DNA from: Streptomyces sp. Root1304 | GTDB lineage: Bacteria > Actinomycetota > Actinomycetes > Streptomycetales > Streptomycetaceae | DNA length: 64,000 nt | Assembly (NCBI RefSeq): GCF_001426405.1 | Contig: NZ_LMEP01000009.1 | Coordinates: 1-64,000 of the forward strand | Direction of reading: 5' to 3' | Shown: one piece after another, positions 35,024-44,695 of the stretch | Layout of the letters: every line of letters starts with the position of its first letter | How positions within the stretch are numbered: position 1 is the stretch's first letter | Translations under genes and position numbers: made by a program | Notes under the pieces: model-generated | What the model was told of the DNA's origin: nothing | Databases searched by the model: none | The model's input: only the letters and a program-made list of their open reading frames with translations

Positions 35024-35683
35024 TCAGCTGTCCTTCACGGTGAGGCCGATGTGCTGGGCGAGGGCGGGTGCGAGGTCGAAGAGCTGGAGGGTGCTGATGG
35101 TGGCACCCTTGAGGGCCTCGATCCCGGAGGTGATGCCCAGTGCGGTCGCCTCGCGCAGGTCGACCCGGGCGAGCGTGGCCTTGGTGAAGTCGACCCGGTC
35201 CAGTGTCGTTCCCGGGAAGGTGACGCCGGTCAGGGTCGCGCCGGCGAAGTCCACGTCGCGCAGCAGGCAGTCGGCGAACGTGACGTCGCGCAGCTGGGCC
35301 GCGCGCAGGTTGACCGAGTCGAACTTGCAGTGGTGGAAGACGGTACGGCGCATCTGGCTGCCGTGGAGCTGAGTGCCGGCCAGGAGGCTGGAGCGGCATT
35401 CGGTGTCCAGCCAGGCGGTCTCGGCGAGGTCGCTGCCCACGGTGCGGAGGTTGTCCAGCCAGACGGTGTCCAGGCGTGCGCGCCGGAATCGGCCGCCGGT
35501 GAAGGTCACCGAGGACAGGGCGCATTCGCTGAAGCGGGTCATGCCGCCGTCGGTGTCGTCAAAGGTGCGGCCGTCGATGTGGAGCCACTCGTAGACCTCG
35601 TCCCGCTCCAGGTCGTCGGTGAAGGGTTCGAGGCGGTGCGCGAAGGGCAGGGAGGGCAGGTCCCGGGGGGTGGGTGCGTGCAT
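35024..35683 (-). CDS. Pentapeptide-repeat protein
   Basis: The 219-aa protein has tandem A(D/N)LXX-type repeats in its middle and end: DLAETAWLDTECRSSLLAGT, then NLRAAQLRDVTFADCLLRDV and DFAGATLTGVTFPGTTLDRV. This forms a right-handed quadrilateral beta-helix. Some members mimic DNA and protect gyrase from inhibitors, but most are unassigned. The ATG at 35683 follows GAAGGA. It lies within the inverted repeats of an IS5-type element and may be its passenger. Confidence 0.88.
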   Translation of the reverse strand: MHAPTPRDLPSLPFAHRLEPFTDDLERDEVYEWLHIDGRTFDDTDGGMTRFSECALSSVTFTGGRFRRARLDTVWLDNLRTVGSDLAETAWLDTECRSSLLAGTQLHGSQMRRTVFHHCKFDSVNLRAAQLRDVTFADCLLRDVDFAGATLTGVTFPGTTLDRVDFTKATLARVDLREATALGITSGIEALKGATISTLQLFDLAPALAQHIGLTVKDS

Positions 35684-36109
35684 CGGCGTCCTTCGGGGGA
35701 GGTCACGGGACACCACTGAGACGCAGCGGTAAGGCGGCGCAGAGGGGTGCGGGGGATGCCTCCATGCTTACCCGCACCGGAGCGGTCCCGGCCAATCGCG
35801 CCAGCGACGGAGAGTCGGCAGCAAAGGCGCGCGGCCACACCCCAAAGAGGGGGCCAAAAGAGGCAAATACGAAAAATGGCATACTTGCACCGTGACTCCC
35901 GTCACACCTGATGGTGAGGATGGGCCGGTCGGCACCTGGCATTGCTGCCCAACTTCCAGGCGCGACCTGGGTGTTTGCCTGCGGCGACGGCTGCTTCGGA
36001 AGCGCCCGCCGGGCTCCCCTGGGCTTCTCTGGGCTCGATTTTGCGCCTCGGGCCGTTTCGCCCGCCTGCGAAGATCGGACTCTCGCGCCGTTCTGGCGAA
36101 AAGCGCTGC
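35684..36109. other. Non-coding stretch inside the IS5-type element
   Basis: No convincing gene is present. An AT-richer patch at about 35855-35895 stands out from the surrounding GC-rich DNA and may hold the promoter for the pentapeptide gene. The remainder encodes only Arg/Ala-rich shadow frames. Confidence 0.45.
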
Positions 36110-36951
36110 TCAGAGCACGGGAAGCGAGGACTTCAGCCGTCGCCAGCAGATGAGTGCACATCCGAGGGTGAGGAAGGCTTCGTGGATGTCGTCGCGGATC
36201 TCCCAGCGGATCCGCAGGCGGCGGAACCAATGCAGGTGAGCGAAGGCACGCTCGACAATCCAGCGTTGGGTGCCGAGTCCGGAGCCGTGTTCGGTGAGGC
36301 GTCGAGCGATCAGTGGCTTCACGCCGAGCGCGCGGACGAGGTGTCGGTACTTGTCGTGGTCGTAGCCGCGGTCACCGAGCACGGCGTCGGGGGCGGCGCC
36401 GAGGTCGCCCGCGTTTGCCCCGCACGGGCGGCACTGCCTGGAGCAGTGGGATGAGCTGGGTGACGTCGTTGCGGTTGCCGCCGGTCAGGGTGACGGCGAG
36501 CGGGATGCCGGTGGCGTCCGTGATCAGGTGGTGCTTACTGCCCGCCCTGCCCCGGTCAACAGGGCTTCGTCCCGTCTTGGGCCCCCTTTAACGCCCGGAT
36601 GTGGGAGCCGTCAACCGCCGACCGGGAGAAGTCCAGGGCGTCCGCGCTCCGGAGCTTGGCCAAGAGCGCTTCATGGAGCCGGCGCCACACGCCGGCCTCG
36701 ATCCACTCGGCCAGGCGGCGCCAGCACGTCATGCCCGAACCGAAGCCGAGCTCCTGCGGCAGGTGCTCCCAGGCGATCCCGGTATGCAGCACGAACAAGA
36801 TGCCCTGGAACACCAGCCGGTCCGGATGCCGCTTCCGCCCCGGATGACGAGCGCGACGTTCGACCTTCGGCAGTAGCGGCTCGATCACCGCCCACAGCTC
36901 GTCATCGATGTCCCACGGCTTCCGCCGAGCCACCCCGCACCCCCAGATCAA
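36110..36951 (-). pseudogene. IS5-family transposase (two frame changes)
   Basis: The first frame encodes PWDIDDELWAVIEPLLPKVE, then IAWEHLPQELGFGSGMTCWR and AVDGSHIRALKGA (first catalytic Asp). The homology moves frame at AAAGGGGGC, near 36580, a sequence suited to programmed -1 slippage. A second frame encodes SPVDRGRAGSKHHLITDATG. Another shift in a C-run near 36395 leads to LGDRGYDHDKYRHLV and RWIVERAFAHLHWFRRLRIR, with the catalytic Asp and Glu. The first shift may be natural; the second suggests decay. Confidence 0.8.
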
Positions 36952-37103
36952 CGGCCCCGGAGTGATCCAACCACCTTGAAGATCATTTCGTTAGGAGTTC
37001 TTAGCGGCTTGGCCCGGACTTCGGTGAGCGCCGTCGCGAGTGCGCCGACGCCTGGCACTTGTCCGGACGACCATGGCGGTGGGCTGTCGGGCATCATGCC
37101 CGG

Positions 37104-37538
37104 GTGAGCATCATCGTGGAGTTCTTCGTCGCGCCGGACGATACGTCGGCGAGCCTGACCCTCCAGACCGGGCCGGGACGCGCATTCGAGTCGCTCTCGT
37201 TCGGCAACTTCGATCCCATGGAAGCCGTGATCGAGTGGGAATGCCTCCTGGCCGGCGGCAGCTTCGAGGAACTCGTCGAAGCCGACGAGCCTCGCGTCGT
37301 CGGCGGCCAGGACGACGATGCATGCGTCGTCTTCACCCTCTCTCCTCGCCTGACCGCTGCACTGGCGGACGCCACGAACTCCAGGTTGAGCGCCGTCGCC
37401 ACCTCGTGGACTCAGCTGCGTGCGGAGGACGGCGAGATCATCGACGCGGAGATCGCCGACGCGATCGTGAGCGATGTGGCCGCGCTCGCCGGCAGCGCCC
37501 GGCGCCGGGGCCAAGGCGTCTACTGCTGGGTCGCGTAG
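37104..37538 (+). CDS. Hypothetical protein (144 aa)
   Basis: The GTG at 37104 begins SIIVEFFVAPDDTSASLTLQ. The middle is acidic (NFDPMEAVIEWECLLAGGSF), and the C-terminal helices end AALAGSARRRGQGVYCWVA. It appears to be a soluble alpha/beta protein with no known motif. It begins 97 bp outside the right end of the IS5-type element. Confidence 0.65.
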   Translation: MSIIVEFFVAPDDTSASLTLQTGPGRAFESLSFGNFDPMEAVIEWECLLAGGSFEELVEADEPRVVGGQDDDACVVFTLSPRLTAALADATNSRLSAVATSWTQLRAEDGEIIDAEIADAIVSDVAALAGSARRRGQGVYCWVA

Positions 37539-37559
37539 GGGCTCGTGTTCGTCGCCGGA

Positions 37560-37690
37560 TCGCGGCGACCGCAGCGGCGGCACGGCCGAGGAGGACGTAG
37601 CCACGCTTGTCGTGGCGAGTGGCCACTGCCCGGAACTAACTTCAGGCGGATGTTCGCCCGTTCGATGCTGTCGCTCTTCCTGAAGCAGTC
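37560..37690 (-). pseudogene. Transposase C-terminal relic (IS5-like)
   Basis: Across two frames the minus strand reads DCFRKSDSIERANIRLK and ATRHDKRGYVLLGRAAAAVA, the SIER...RLK...RAVATRHDKR block near the C-terminus of IS5-like transposases. Only about 130 bp are left. Confidence 0.6.
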
Positions 37691-37803
37691 TGCATCGACG
37701 CCGGGCGGTCATCTCGCTCCGTTTGCGGTCGGCGCCGCCTTCCTTCGCCCGGCGGGAGCCGGGCCCGAGGAGCCTTGTCGTACCTCCGTGGTACTCATGT
37801 CTC

Positions 37804-38238
37804 ATGAGCCAGTTCCGCGACTTCAACCTCAAGCTGCTCGTCATCGAGGAGCTCATGTACGGCCCCGAGCCGCTCCTCCCGGTCTACGACGTGTCCGCAC
37901 GGCTGGCCGAGCGAGGAATCCGCGATCCCGCGTCCTACGTTCTGGAGAACGGCCTCCACGCGGAGGTGCTGCCGGAGTCCCGGGCCCACTTCGAGTCCCT
38001 GGAGATCCCGGCCGAACTGCTCGCCCGCGTCGAGGAGCTGTGCTTCGACGCCGGAGCGAACGTCTTCCAGCACTGCGCCCCCGCCTGGGACGGTGAGGAC
38101 GACCTGTTCGACATCCGCTCGCTCGACGACCTCGCCCTGCTGCCCAACCTGCGGGAGATCACCTTCCTGGAGGACGGCGTCCTGGCAGTGCCGGACGCGG
38201 CGGAGGTCTTCGCCGCGCGCGGCATCGAAACCGACTGA
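37804..38238 (+). CDS. DUF6892-like protein
   Basis: The 144-aa product begins SQFRDFNLKLLVIEELMYGP and has PLLPVYDVSARLAERGIRDP, then DLFDIRSLDDLALLPNLREI and TFLEDGVLAVPDAAEVFAAR. The F-x-D-x-N-x-K-LLVIE start and the Leu-rich ending fit small cytoplasmic DUF6892-type proteins, which have no known function. No strong ribosome site precedes the ATG. Confidence 0.6.
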   Translation: MSQFRDFNLKLLVIEELMYGPEPLLPVYDVSARLAERGIRDPASYVLENGLHAEVLPESRAHFESLEIPAELLARVEELCFDAGANVFQHCAPAWDGEDDLFDIRSLDDLALLPNLREITFLEDGVLAVPDAAEVFAARGIETD

Positions 38239-38514
38239 GCCCCCGCACCCGCACATCGACGGCCGTCCCTGGCGGGGCCCGCTTGGTCCCGCCAGGGAGA
38301 CCGCGATGGTGGGCTGGGTCCAGGTCAGCCCGGCTCGCCCAGATGCCGCAGGCGCCGGGACCCGGACTCCACGGCCTGTCCGGCGGATCATGTGATTACT
38401 ACGATCAAGGGGCGCCGATCCTGCCGGCCGGCGCTGCCTGACCGGGTGGATGCGGCGGCGATGACGAGGGGTACGGATCCGGTGCTTCCCGCAACGGACC
38501 GCGATCGGGGGGCC

Positions 38515-38880
38515 ATGGAGAGTCGTCGGCTGCACGGAGTACTCGGGACAGCGGTGGGGCTGGCCCTTGCGTTGCCTGCCGCCATGCTTCTGGGCAGGGC
38601 GTGGAATGCCTGTGACGTGGGAGTGAACAACGCTGCCAACAGCGGCTTCCTGCTGTGGTTGTTCGTCCCGGGCCTCTGGACGATCTTGCTGCTGGTCTGG
38701 GTTGTGGTGGGCGCCCTGCTCAGGGGCCGTCCCGTACTCCATGCCGTTGCCCTCGCGGTGACGCTCATCGGAGTCGTCTGGTGTGCCATCTCCCTCTTCT
38801 GGGAGGGCGCCGCCACTCCGCCCTGCCCCGGCGGCGTCCCTCCGTGGTGGCCAAGCCTCATCCCCGCCCCGGGGCTCTGA
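38515..38880 (+). CDS. Small three-helix membrane protein
   Basis: The 121-aa product has helices around GTAVGLALALPAAMLLGRAW, FLLWLFVPGLWTILLLVWVV and VLHAVALAVTLIGVVWCAIS, with a short Pro/Trp-rich tail (GVPPWWPSLIPAPGL). I use the ATG at 38515 (ESRRLHG), close behind GGGGGG; an ATG at 38461 is also in frame. No family is recognised. Confidence 0.65.
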   Translation: MESRRLHGVLGTAVGLALALPAAMLLGRAWNACDVGVNNAANSGFLLWLFVPGLWTILLLVWVVVGALLRGRPVLHAVALAVTLIGVVWCAISLFWEGAATPPCPGGVPPWWPSLIPAPGL

Positions 38881-38992
38881 CAGGTCGGAGTCCCGGCCTT
38901 CACGGCCCCGGTCTCACTGCTGCCCTCGTCCGGGCCGGTGGTGGAGCGCTGCTCTCAGCGGTCGGCCACCCGGGCGGATACGGGGAACAGTG

Positions 38993-39361
38993 TCACTGAT
39001 CCCGGATCGGCTGGGTCAGGTTCACCGGGTTGCCGTCGGGGTCCTGGATGTGGGCGACGCGTTGTCCCCACGGCATGTTGTGGGGTCCGCCGCTGATCGT
39101 GCCGCCCAGAGCTTCTACGCGGCCGAGTGTCTCGTCGACGTCGTCCACGCCGATGCTGAGCAGCATCCGTGGTGCCGCCCCGGTCCCCAGGTCCTTCTTG
39201 GCCACCAGCCCGAGGTCCGTGTCGCCGATGCGCAAGCCGCGGTAGAAGGCCGGTCCTTCCTCCGGTACCCGGAAGATCTCCTCGGCGCCGAACAACTTCG
39301 TATAGAAGCCGAACAGGACGTCCTGGTCGGCAGTCAGGATCACCGGCTGGATGGTGGACAT
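38993..39361 (-). CDS. VOC-superfamily (glyoxalase-fold) protein
   Basis: The 122-aa product begins STIQPVILTADQDVLFGFYT and ends RVAHIQDPDGNPVNLTQPI, the paired-module VOC fold found in glyoxalase-like and bleomycin-resistance-type proteins. The ATG at 39361 follows AGGAG at good spacing; the frame is open further upstream but without signals. The substrate is unknown. It follows the 1636-aa gene by 216 bp on the same strand. Confidence 0.85.
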   Translation of the reverse strand: MSTIQPVILTADQDVLFGFYTKLFGAEEIFRVPEEGPAFYRGLRIGDTDLGLVAKKDLGTGAAPRMLLSIGVDDVDETLGRVEALGGTISGGPHNMPWGQRVAHIQDPDGNPVNLTQPIRDQ

Positions 39362-39577
39362 GGCACTCCTGTCGAGAAGGGGCGTGTTGCTGGGTAGACC
39401 GTTCGCGGACGGTGAACTCATCGGCAAGGCCGCCCTGCCAGACGATCTACGCCCCGGGCCGCACGACGTCCGAGCCTTCTCGCTCAGCCGCACCGCGCCC
39501 GAGCTTCCTCGGCCCCCTCTCCGGATCCCCGTCCGACCTTCGCCCGCTTCGTCCGGGGCGTTCTCCGGCGTCTCCGC

Positions 39578-42500
39578 TCAGTTCCGCCCCTCCCCTCCGC
39601 GCTTCCACGCCTCCGCGAACATCTCGTGCAACGGCGCTGTCGGGAGGATCCGTACGAACGGGGCCTCTATCTGGTTGCCCCACAAGGGGCGCACCTGGTG
39701 GCTCGTCAGTTTGATCTTCTCCAGTGGCGGGTACGGGGCCTTCAGTTCCGTCCATTCGCCGGGCAGGAACACCGTTCGGCCCGCCCTCGGACGTTTGGCC
39801 TCCCTGACCGCGCCGGTGGTGAGGAGTTCCGCGCGTACCTCCGCGTGCTGCTTGGTCGTCCAGCCGTTCCACCTGCGTACGTTCCGGTCGGTGGGTGCGG
39901 CGAGCGTCGCGATCTGGAGGTAGAGCGCGGCGGCGTCCGTGCCCACGCCGAGTTCGACGGCCGCGTGGGCGACGAGGTCCGGGCAGGAACTGCGGGGGTC
40001 CGCCTCGTAGGCGCCGTCCGGAACCGCGCCCGAACGGGACCTGCGCATCATCCTGTCGAGTGCGCCGCCTTCGAGGAGGAGCGCCACCCGGTCGAGTTCC
40101 TCACCGAGGTCCGCGACCTCCCGGACCCGCCGCCACACCTCGGGGTCGGCGCAGCGCGCCGGGCGGAGGAAGGCGGTGCCGCCGGGGGCGCAGACCACGA
40201 GGGTGCCCGAGTCGTACGCGGTCATGGAGGGCCGCTCGCCCTCGTCCTTGCGGCGGTCCATCGACACGGGGAGCCGTGCGGGGCCGAATCGCTCGGCGAT
40301 GCGTTCCGAGGTGTCCCTGACCCGGACGTGGGGCAGTTCGAGGAGGAGTTCCGGGCGTGCCAGTTCGGCCCGCAGCCGCTCGTAGAGGTCGGTCGCGCCC
40401 GCCGCCGCCGGATCGCCGACGGGCCGGTCCGTCCACGCCCACACGAGGGCGCTCGCGATCTCCCCGAGGGACAGCCCGACCCGGGTGCCGTAAGGGGCTT
40501 CGACGCCCTTCGGCGGCAGGGCCCTCACCTCGACCCCGAGGCCGTACGAGGGTGCCGCGAGGTCCCAGTCGGCCGCGGGCACCGTCGCGTCGCGGGCCGC
40601 TTCGTAGCCGTCGGCGAGGCGCCGCGCCCATACCTCCCCGAGGCCCAGGCTCGTTTCGAGGGCGTCGGCCGCCTCGTCGTGCACGGCGGGCAGCGCGCCG
40701 ATCCGGTCGTTCCATGCCCCGGCCATCCGGGCCACGGCCGCCTCCACCCCTCCGGGTCGCCACAGCTCGGCCGGGTCCTCCGGTACGGCGGCGGCGAGGA
40801 CGGCCCTGCGGCCCGCGCAGCCCAGCCGGCCGCGCAGCTCCTCGTACGTCTCGGCCGTCAGTGGCGTCGCCTTGTAGGGGGCCTTGCGTGCCAGGGACCG
40901 GTCCTCCTCGCGGTCGTCGCGGCCCACGAGCCCCGCGAGGACCAGCCGGGCCAGGGAGAGGCGTACACCGGTCAGTTCGGCGAACCGCACGGCCGCCGAC
41001 TCCGGCAGCGGGAGCGGGCCGTTCGCCTCGATCGCGGTGATCAGTGCCCGCAGTCGGGCGGTGTCGTCCCGCTCGACGCGGACGAGCCGTGCCCCGGCGC
41101 ACGCTGTCGGCACCGGGCCGCCGTCCTGCTGCCGCGCGGCGGGCGCCACGAACCAGTTCACCGCTCCGCCGTCCCATACGGCGGCGGACGCCACCGGTGT
41201 CCCGCTCTCCCGCAGTCGGTCCAGTGCCTCGCTGCCGGAGGTACGGCCCACCCACCAGCCGCTGCCGGAGCGGGCGAACGGCTGGTCGGCCCAGGTGGCC
41301 AGGAGCGCGAGCAACGCGGCCCGGTCGGGGTCGGGGGTCGGTGCCACGGCCGCCCGCCAGGCCACGGCGTCGATCGACCCGAGCAGCTGCGACCAGTCGT
41401 GCGGCGCCGCGGGCGGCGAGAGGCGCCGGACCTCCTCCCCGATCGTCCCGGCCAGGCAGGCACCATCGGCGGCGAGCGCGCTCAGCGTCGCCGGGAGGGC
41501 CGTGTCCGGGGTCCGCCGCCAGGTGTCGCGCTCACCGCTCGCCACGAGCCCGAACAGCGCGGGCAGCAGCTCGGTGTCCGGCGCGGTTCCGCGCGGCAGG
41601 GCCGGAGGGGCTTCCGCGAGCAGGGTGACCCGCCGGTGCAGGGCCCGGCGGCGCTCCTCCACCCGGGCGGCCCGGTCTGCGACCGCGACGACGGCGTCGA
41701 CCAGGACCGGTGCGGTGATCTGCGGCAGCTCGCGCGCGACGGCCGCGCGCAGCGCCTCCGCCCCCTCGTGTGCCGCCGCGAGCAGGACGTCCGCCGTCCC
41801 CCTCCGCACAGTCCTCAGGGCGCGGGAGCCGGCGGTGTCCCTGGTCCGCAGGAGGTACCAGAAGGCCGGTGGCAGGGCCACTCCCCCGGAGACGGTGACG
41901 CGCCGGGCGGGCCGTACCCGGGGGTGCGCGGGCGAGTGGTGTCCGTCCAGCTCCCAGAGGAGTACGCCGTCGGCCGTGTACGCGCGCACGCCGGTCGGGG
42001 TTTCCGCCTCGGCGAGGACCACGGTGTCCGGTGCGTGATCCGTCTGATCCGGCGCGTCCGTCACGCTGTCGTCCGGGTCCATGAGCTCCTTCGTGTGCTC
42101 GGACCCCCGTTCCGACGCGCCGGCGCCCGGTTCCGTGCTCTCCGGCGGCGCCCAGAGACCCCAGGGCCGCTGGCCCTGCCGGTCGATGTCGAAGCGGGCG
42201 GAGCGCCCGTCGATGCTTTCGAGGAGGTAGTGGTCGGGCGCGGGGTCGCGGTGGCGGGTGCGGAACAGCAGCCGGGTCCCCACCAGGCCGTCCCGGCTGC
42301 CCAGGGGTGAATCGGTGAGGCCTGCGGGGAGCGGGGCCAGGTGGAGCGCCCCCGGAGCGAGGGCCATCCCCTCCGGGAAGGGTGTCAGCGCCCGGTCGTC
42401 GCCGGGGAGGTCCGGCGGTTCCACGTCGTCCCGGGGCTCGCCGCTGACCGCGTCCACGGCACGCCACGGGCTCTTCTCGTACACGCCGTTGGTCCAGATC

Positions 42501-44488
42501 CGCGATCCGTCGCCGACCTGCAGTTCGTACCGGTCGATCCCGCCCGTGCCACCCGGCCCGAGTGCCCGCAGACCGCCGTGCCGACCGCCGCCGTCGGCGG
42601 TCTCGAACTGGAAGCCGTACGCTCCGTCCAGCTTGCCGCCGTAGGGCACCAGGCCCCCGGTCTCGTCCGGCGTGAACGGCTCGTCGGGGCGGTCCGCCCA
42701 GACCGCGGTGTCGCAGTAGTACGGGTTCTCCTTCAGGCTCCAGCTGACCAGGAAGGAGCCACCCGCGTAGTGGACGGCGTACATGGTCGCGGCCTCGGGG
42801 ACGGTGAACCCGCAGGAAGCTCGTACACCGTCGGGAGCCACGGCGACCGCGCGGTCCGGGCCGAACACGGTCAGGACCGGCCAGGTGGACGTCACTCCGA
42901 CGACGCCGGGCAGCCCGGCGGCGCCGACCCGCGCGCGCCCTGCGGCCCGCACATCGTCCGCGGCCCCCGCCGCCGGTTCCGCTCCCGCCGTCTCTGCCTC
43001 GGCTGCCGCCTCCGCGAACTCCGCGTACACCGACTCCAGGGCCGGCCAGCCCAGTTCCTCAGGCAGGCCCGCCGCGAGCGAGCGTCGTAGCGCACCCGCC
43101 GCGTCCGCGTTCGCGAGGGCCTCGGCGATGCCGTCGAGGGCCGTCACCGTGGGGCGGTCCAGTACCGTTTCCAGTTCGGACACGGCCTCCTCCGCGCCCG
43201 CCATGCCCCCGCCGCCGACCGTGTCGACGAGCTTGCCGACCCGCCCGGCCACTTCGTGGGCGATGCCCTCGTTGCCCGGGAGCAGCGTGACCGCCGAGCC
43301 CGGCTTGCGTACGCGCGTGCCGAACCGGTCGTTCCTCAGGTCCGCGTGCACGGTTCCTTCGAGCCGGGGGCCGAACACCGGGTCGGCCGCGAGCGCGGCG
43401 AGGTCCCGCCGGGACCGCTCGCCCCAGAAGCGCATCCGGACCTCGGGCCCGGGGTCCACGACCGTGGCCCCGGCGGCGAGGCAGGCGTCGAGGACGTCGG
43501 CGTCGAAGCCCTGGTAGTAGTGCCGGGTGGTGTGCACGGTCACCGGCTCGCCCGCCGCCCGCAGGCGCGGGCCCAGTCGGCCGACCAGGTCGAGGAACTC
43601 CGGCGGCAGTTGCTGCCGTCCGACGCCGCCGCCGGACTGCCGGGCGTACTGGTACATGTGGACGAAGGTGCCGATCCACTGGTGCAGGCCGCCCTCCGGG
43701 ACCACCCGGCCGGCTTCGAGCGCCTCCGTCGCGCCGCACGCGATCAGCATCCGCAGCCACGGTCCGCCGTCGGTGACGCTCTCCGGGAAGACGTCGAGGA
43801 GTCCCGCCGCGATCTCGTCCGTCGGCGGATGGGCCGCCAGGACCGGTTCGGCGGCGGTGAGGAGCACGTCGGGCACCGACTTCTTCCGGGTGACGGAGAC
43901 GATGGCGCCCACCACGCGGGCGACCTCCTCCTCGCCGTGCCCGGCCGCCTTCGCGGAGGCCCGTACCCGGCGCACCAGGTCCGCCGGGAGATCGGCCTTC
44001 GACCCGGCCCACGCGCGCAGGAAGGCGTCCAGTGCCGTGTGGGCCTCGACCGGCTCCAGGGTGTCCGCGAGGAAGCGCTGGTGGGCACCGAACTCCTTCG
44101 CCGGCATGGCTCCGCCCGTGGCGAACAGCAGCCCGTTGGCGCGGCGGTAGGCGGGGTCCACGGGCAGCCCGTGCTGGGCCTCGGCCGCTCGGGCCGCCAC
44201 GTACGCCCTGCCGCCCGGCCGGCTCCCGTATCCGATCAGCCGGTGCCCCACGGTGTCCCAGAACCACGGAAGGTGCGCAGGCGGCAGTCGCCGCGCCCGC
44301 GCGGCCATGGCGTCGACGAAGGCGCCGGGCTTGGTCCAGGACCGGTTGAGTTCGGCACCCATGTCCGCGATCAGGTCGCGCGCGACGGTGGCCGCGGCCG
44401 GGTCGTGGGCGGCGACCCAGTCGGCGTACGCGGTCGAGACGTGTGCCCGGCCCCGGGCGGGCACGAGGGATGCGAGCGAGGCGATCAT
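39578..44488 (-). CDS. Very large uncharacterised cytoplasmic protein (1636 aa)
   Basis: There is no signal peptide or membrane helix. The N-terminal third is helical and repeat-like (YADWVAAHDPAAATVARDLI, HLPWFWDTVGHRLIGYGSRP). A middle region is beta-rich and resembles a propeller or sandwich (TWPVLTVFGPDRAVAVAPDG, SFLVSWSLKENPYYCDTAVW). The C-terminal part has VWAWTDRPVGD and ends KLTSHQVRPLWGNQIEAPFV. I see no Walker, nuclease or protease motif. The ATG at 44488 follows AGGATCGGAG. It lies 267 bp after, and in the same direction as, the 774-aa gene, which suggests they act together. Function unknown. Confidence 0.85.
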   Translation of the reverse strand: MIASLASLVPARGRAHVSTAYADWVAAHDPAAATVARDLIADMGAELNRSWTKPGAFVDAMAARARRLPPAHLPWFWDTVGHRLIGYGSRPGGRAYVAARAAEAQHGLPVDPAYRRANGLLFATGGAMPAKEFGAHQRFLADTLEPVEAHTALDAFLRAWAGSKADLPADLVRRVRASAKAAGHGEEEVARVVGAIVSVTRKKSVPDVLLTAAEPVLAAHPPTDEIAAGLLDVFPESVTDGGPWLRMLIACGATEALEAGRVVPEGGLHQWIGTFVHMYQYARQSGGGVGRQQLPPEFLDLVGRLGPRLRAAGEPVTVHTTRHYYQGFDADVLDACLAAGATVVDPGPEVRMRFWGERSRRDLAALAADPVFGPRLEGTVHADLRNDRFGTRVRKPGSAVTLLPGNEGIAHEVAGRVGKLVDTVGGGGMAGAEEAVSELETVLDRPTVTALDGIAEALANADAAGALRRSLAAGLPEELGWPALESVYAEFAEAAAEAETAGAEPAAGAADDVRAAGRARVGAAGLPGVVGVTSTWPVLTVFGPDRAVAVAPDGVRASCGFTVPEAATMYAVHYAGGSFLVSWSLKENPYYCDTAVWADRPDEPFTPDETGGLVPYGGKLDGAYGFQFETADGGGRHGGLRALGPGGTGGIDRYELQVGDGSRIWTNGVYEKSPWRAVDAVSGEPRDDVEPPDLPGDDRALTPFPEGMALAPGALHLAPLPAGLTDSPLGSRDGLVGTRLLFRTRHRDPAPDHYLLESIDGRSARFDIDRQGQRPWGLWAPPESTEPGAGASERGSEHTKELMDPDDSVTDAPDQTDHAPDTVVLAEAETPTGVRAYTADGVLLWELDGHHSPAHPRVRPARRVTVSGGVALPPAFWYLLRTRDTAGSRALRTVRRGTADVLLAAAHEGAEALRAAVARELPQITAPVLVDAVVAVADRAARVEERRRALHRRVTLLAEAPPALPRGTAPDTELLPALFGLVASGERDTWRRTPDTALPATLSALAADGACLAGTIGEEVRRLSPPAAPHDWSQLLGSIDAVAWRAAVAPTPDPDRAALLALLATWADQPFARSGSGWWVGRTSGSEALDRLRESGTPVASAAVWDGGAVNWFVAPAARQQDGGPVPTACAGARLVRVERDDTARLRALITAIEANGPLPLPESAAVRFAELTGVRLSLARLVLAGLVGRDDREEDRSLARKAPYKATPLTAETYEELRGRLGCAGRRAVLAAAVPEDPAELWRPGGVEAAVARMAGAWNDRIGALPAVHDEAADALETSLGLGEVWARRLADGYEAARDATVPAADWDLAAPSYGLGVEVRALPPKGVEAPYGTRVGLSLGEIASALVWAWTDRPVGDPAAAGATDLYERLRAELARPELLLELPHVRVRDTSERIAERFGPARLPVSMDRRKDEGERPSMTAYDSGTLVVCAPGGTAFLRPARCADPEVWRRVREVADLGEELDRVALLLEGGALDRMMRRSRSGAVPDGAYEADPRSSCPDLVAHAAVELGVGTDAAALYLQIATLAAPTDRNVRRWNGWTTKQHAEVRAELLTTGAVREAKRPRAGRTVFLPGEWTELKAPYPPLEKIKLTSHQVRPLWGNQIEAPFVRILPTAPLHEMFAEAWKRGGEGRN

Positions 44489-44695
44489 GCTCCGATCCTG
44501 ACACGGCCCACTGACACCGCCCCGTGGGGCGGGTGTTCGGCACCGTGCGCCCGGCCCGGGCCGGTGTGGTCGTCTCGTACGCGGTGGGGCGGGGCTCCGT
44601 GCGGGCACGGGGGCTCACGGCCGAGCGGCACCCGTCACGACGGGGCCGAGCGGCCCCGGTCACGTCGCCCGCCCCAACGACCCGGCCGCCCTCCA

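Larger units (their letters stand above)
34956..37007. mobile_element. IS5-type element apparently carrying a pentapeptide-repeat gene
   Basis: 25-bp inverted repeats at 34956-34980 and 36983-37007 match at 23 of 25 positions. Directly outside the AACTCCTAACG core, the 5-bp sequence CTTAG occurs on both sides (34959-34963 and 37000-37004), as expected for a target duplication. Inside are a degraded IS5 transposase (36110-36951) and a pentapeptide-repeat gene (35024-35683), both leftward. No inverted repeat is visible directly beside the 3' end of the transposase, which supports the larger unit. Confidence 0.6.

Noticed and set aside
35703..36230. Minus-strand hypothetical gene between the pentapeptide gene and the transposase
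   Set aside because: Ser/Ala/Arg/Pro-rich frame that overlaps the transposase end, with no ribosome site.
39626..42310. Long plus-strand frame opposite the 1636-aa gene
   Set aside because: Gly/Arg/Val-rich composition typical of antisense frames in high-GC DNA; the minus-strand protein has balanced composition.
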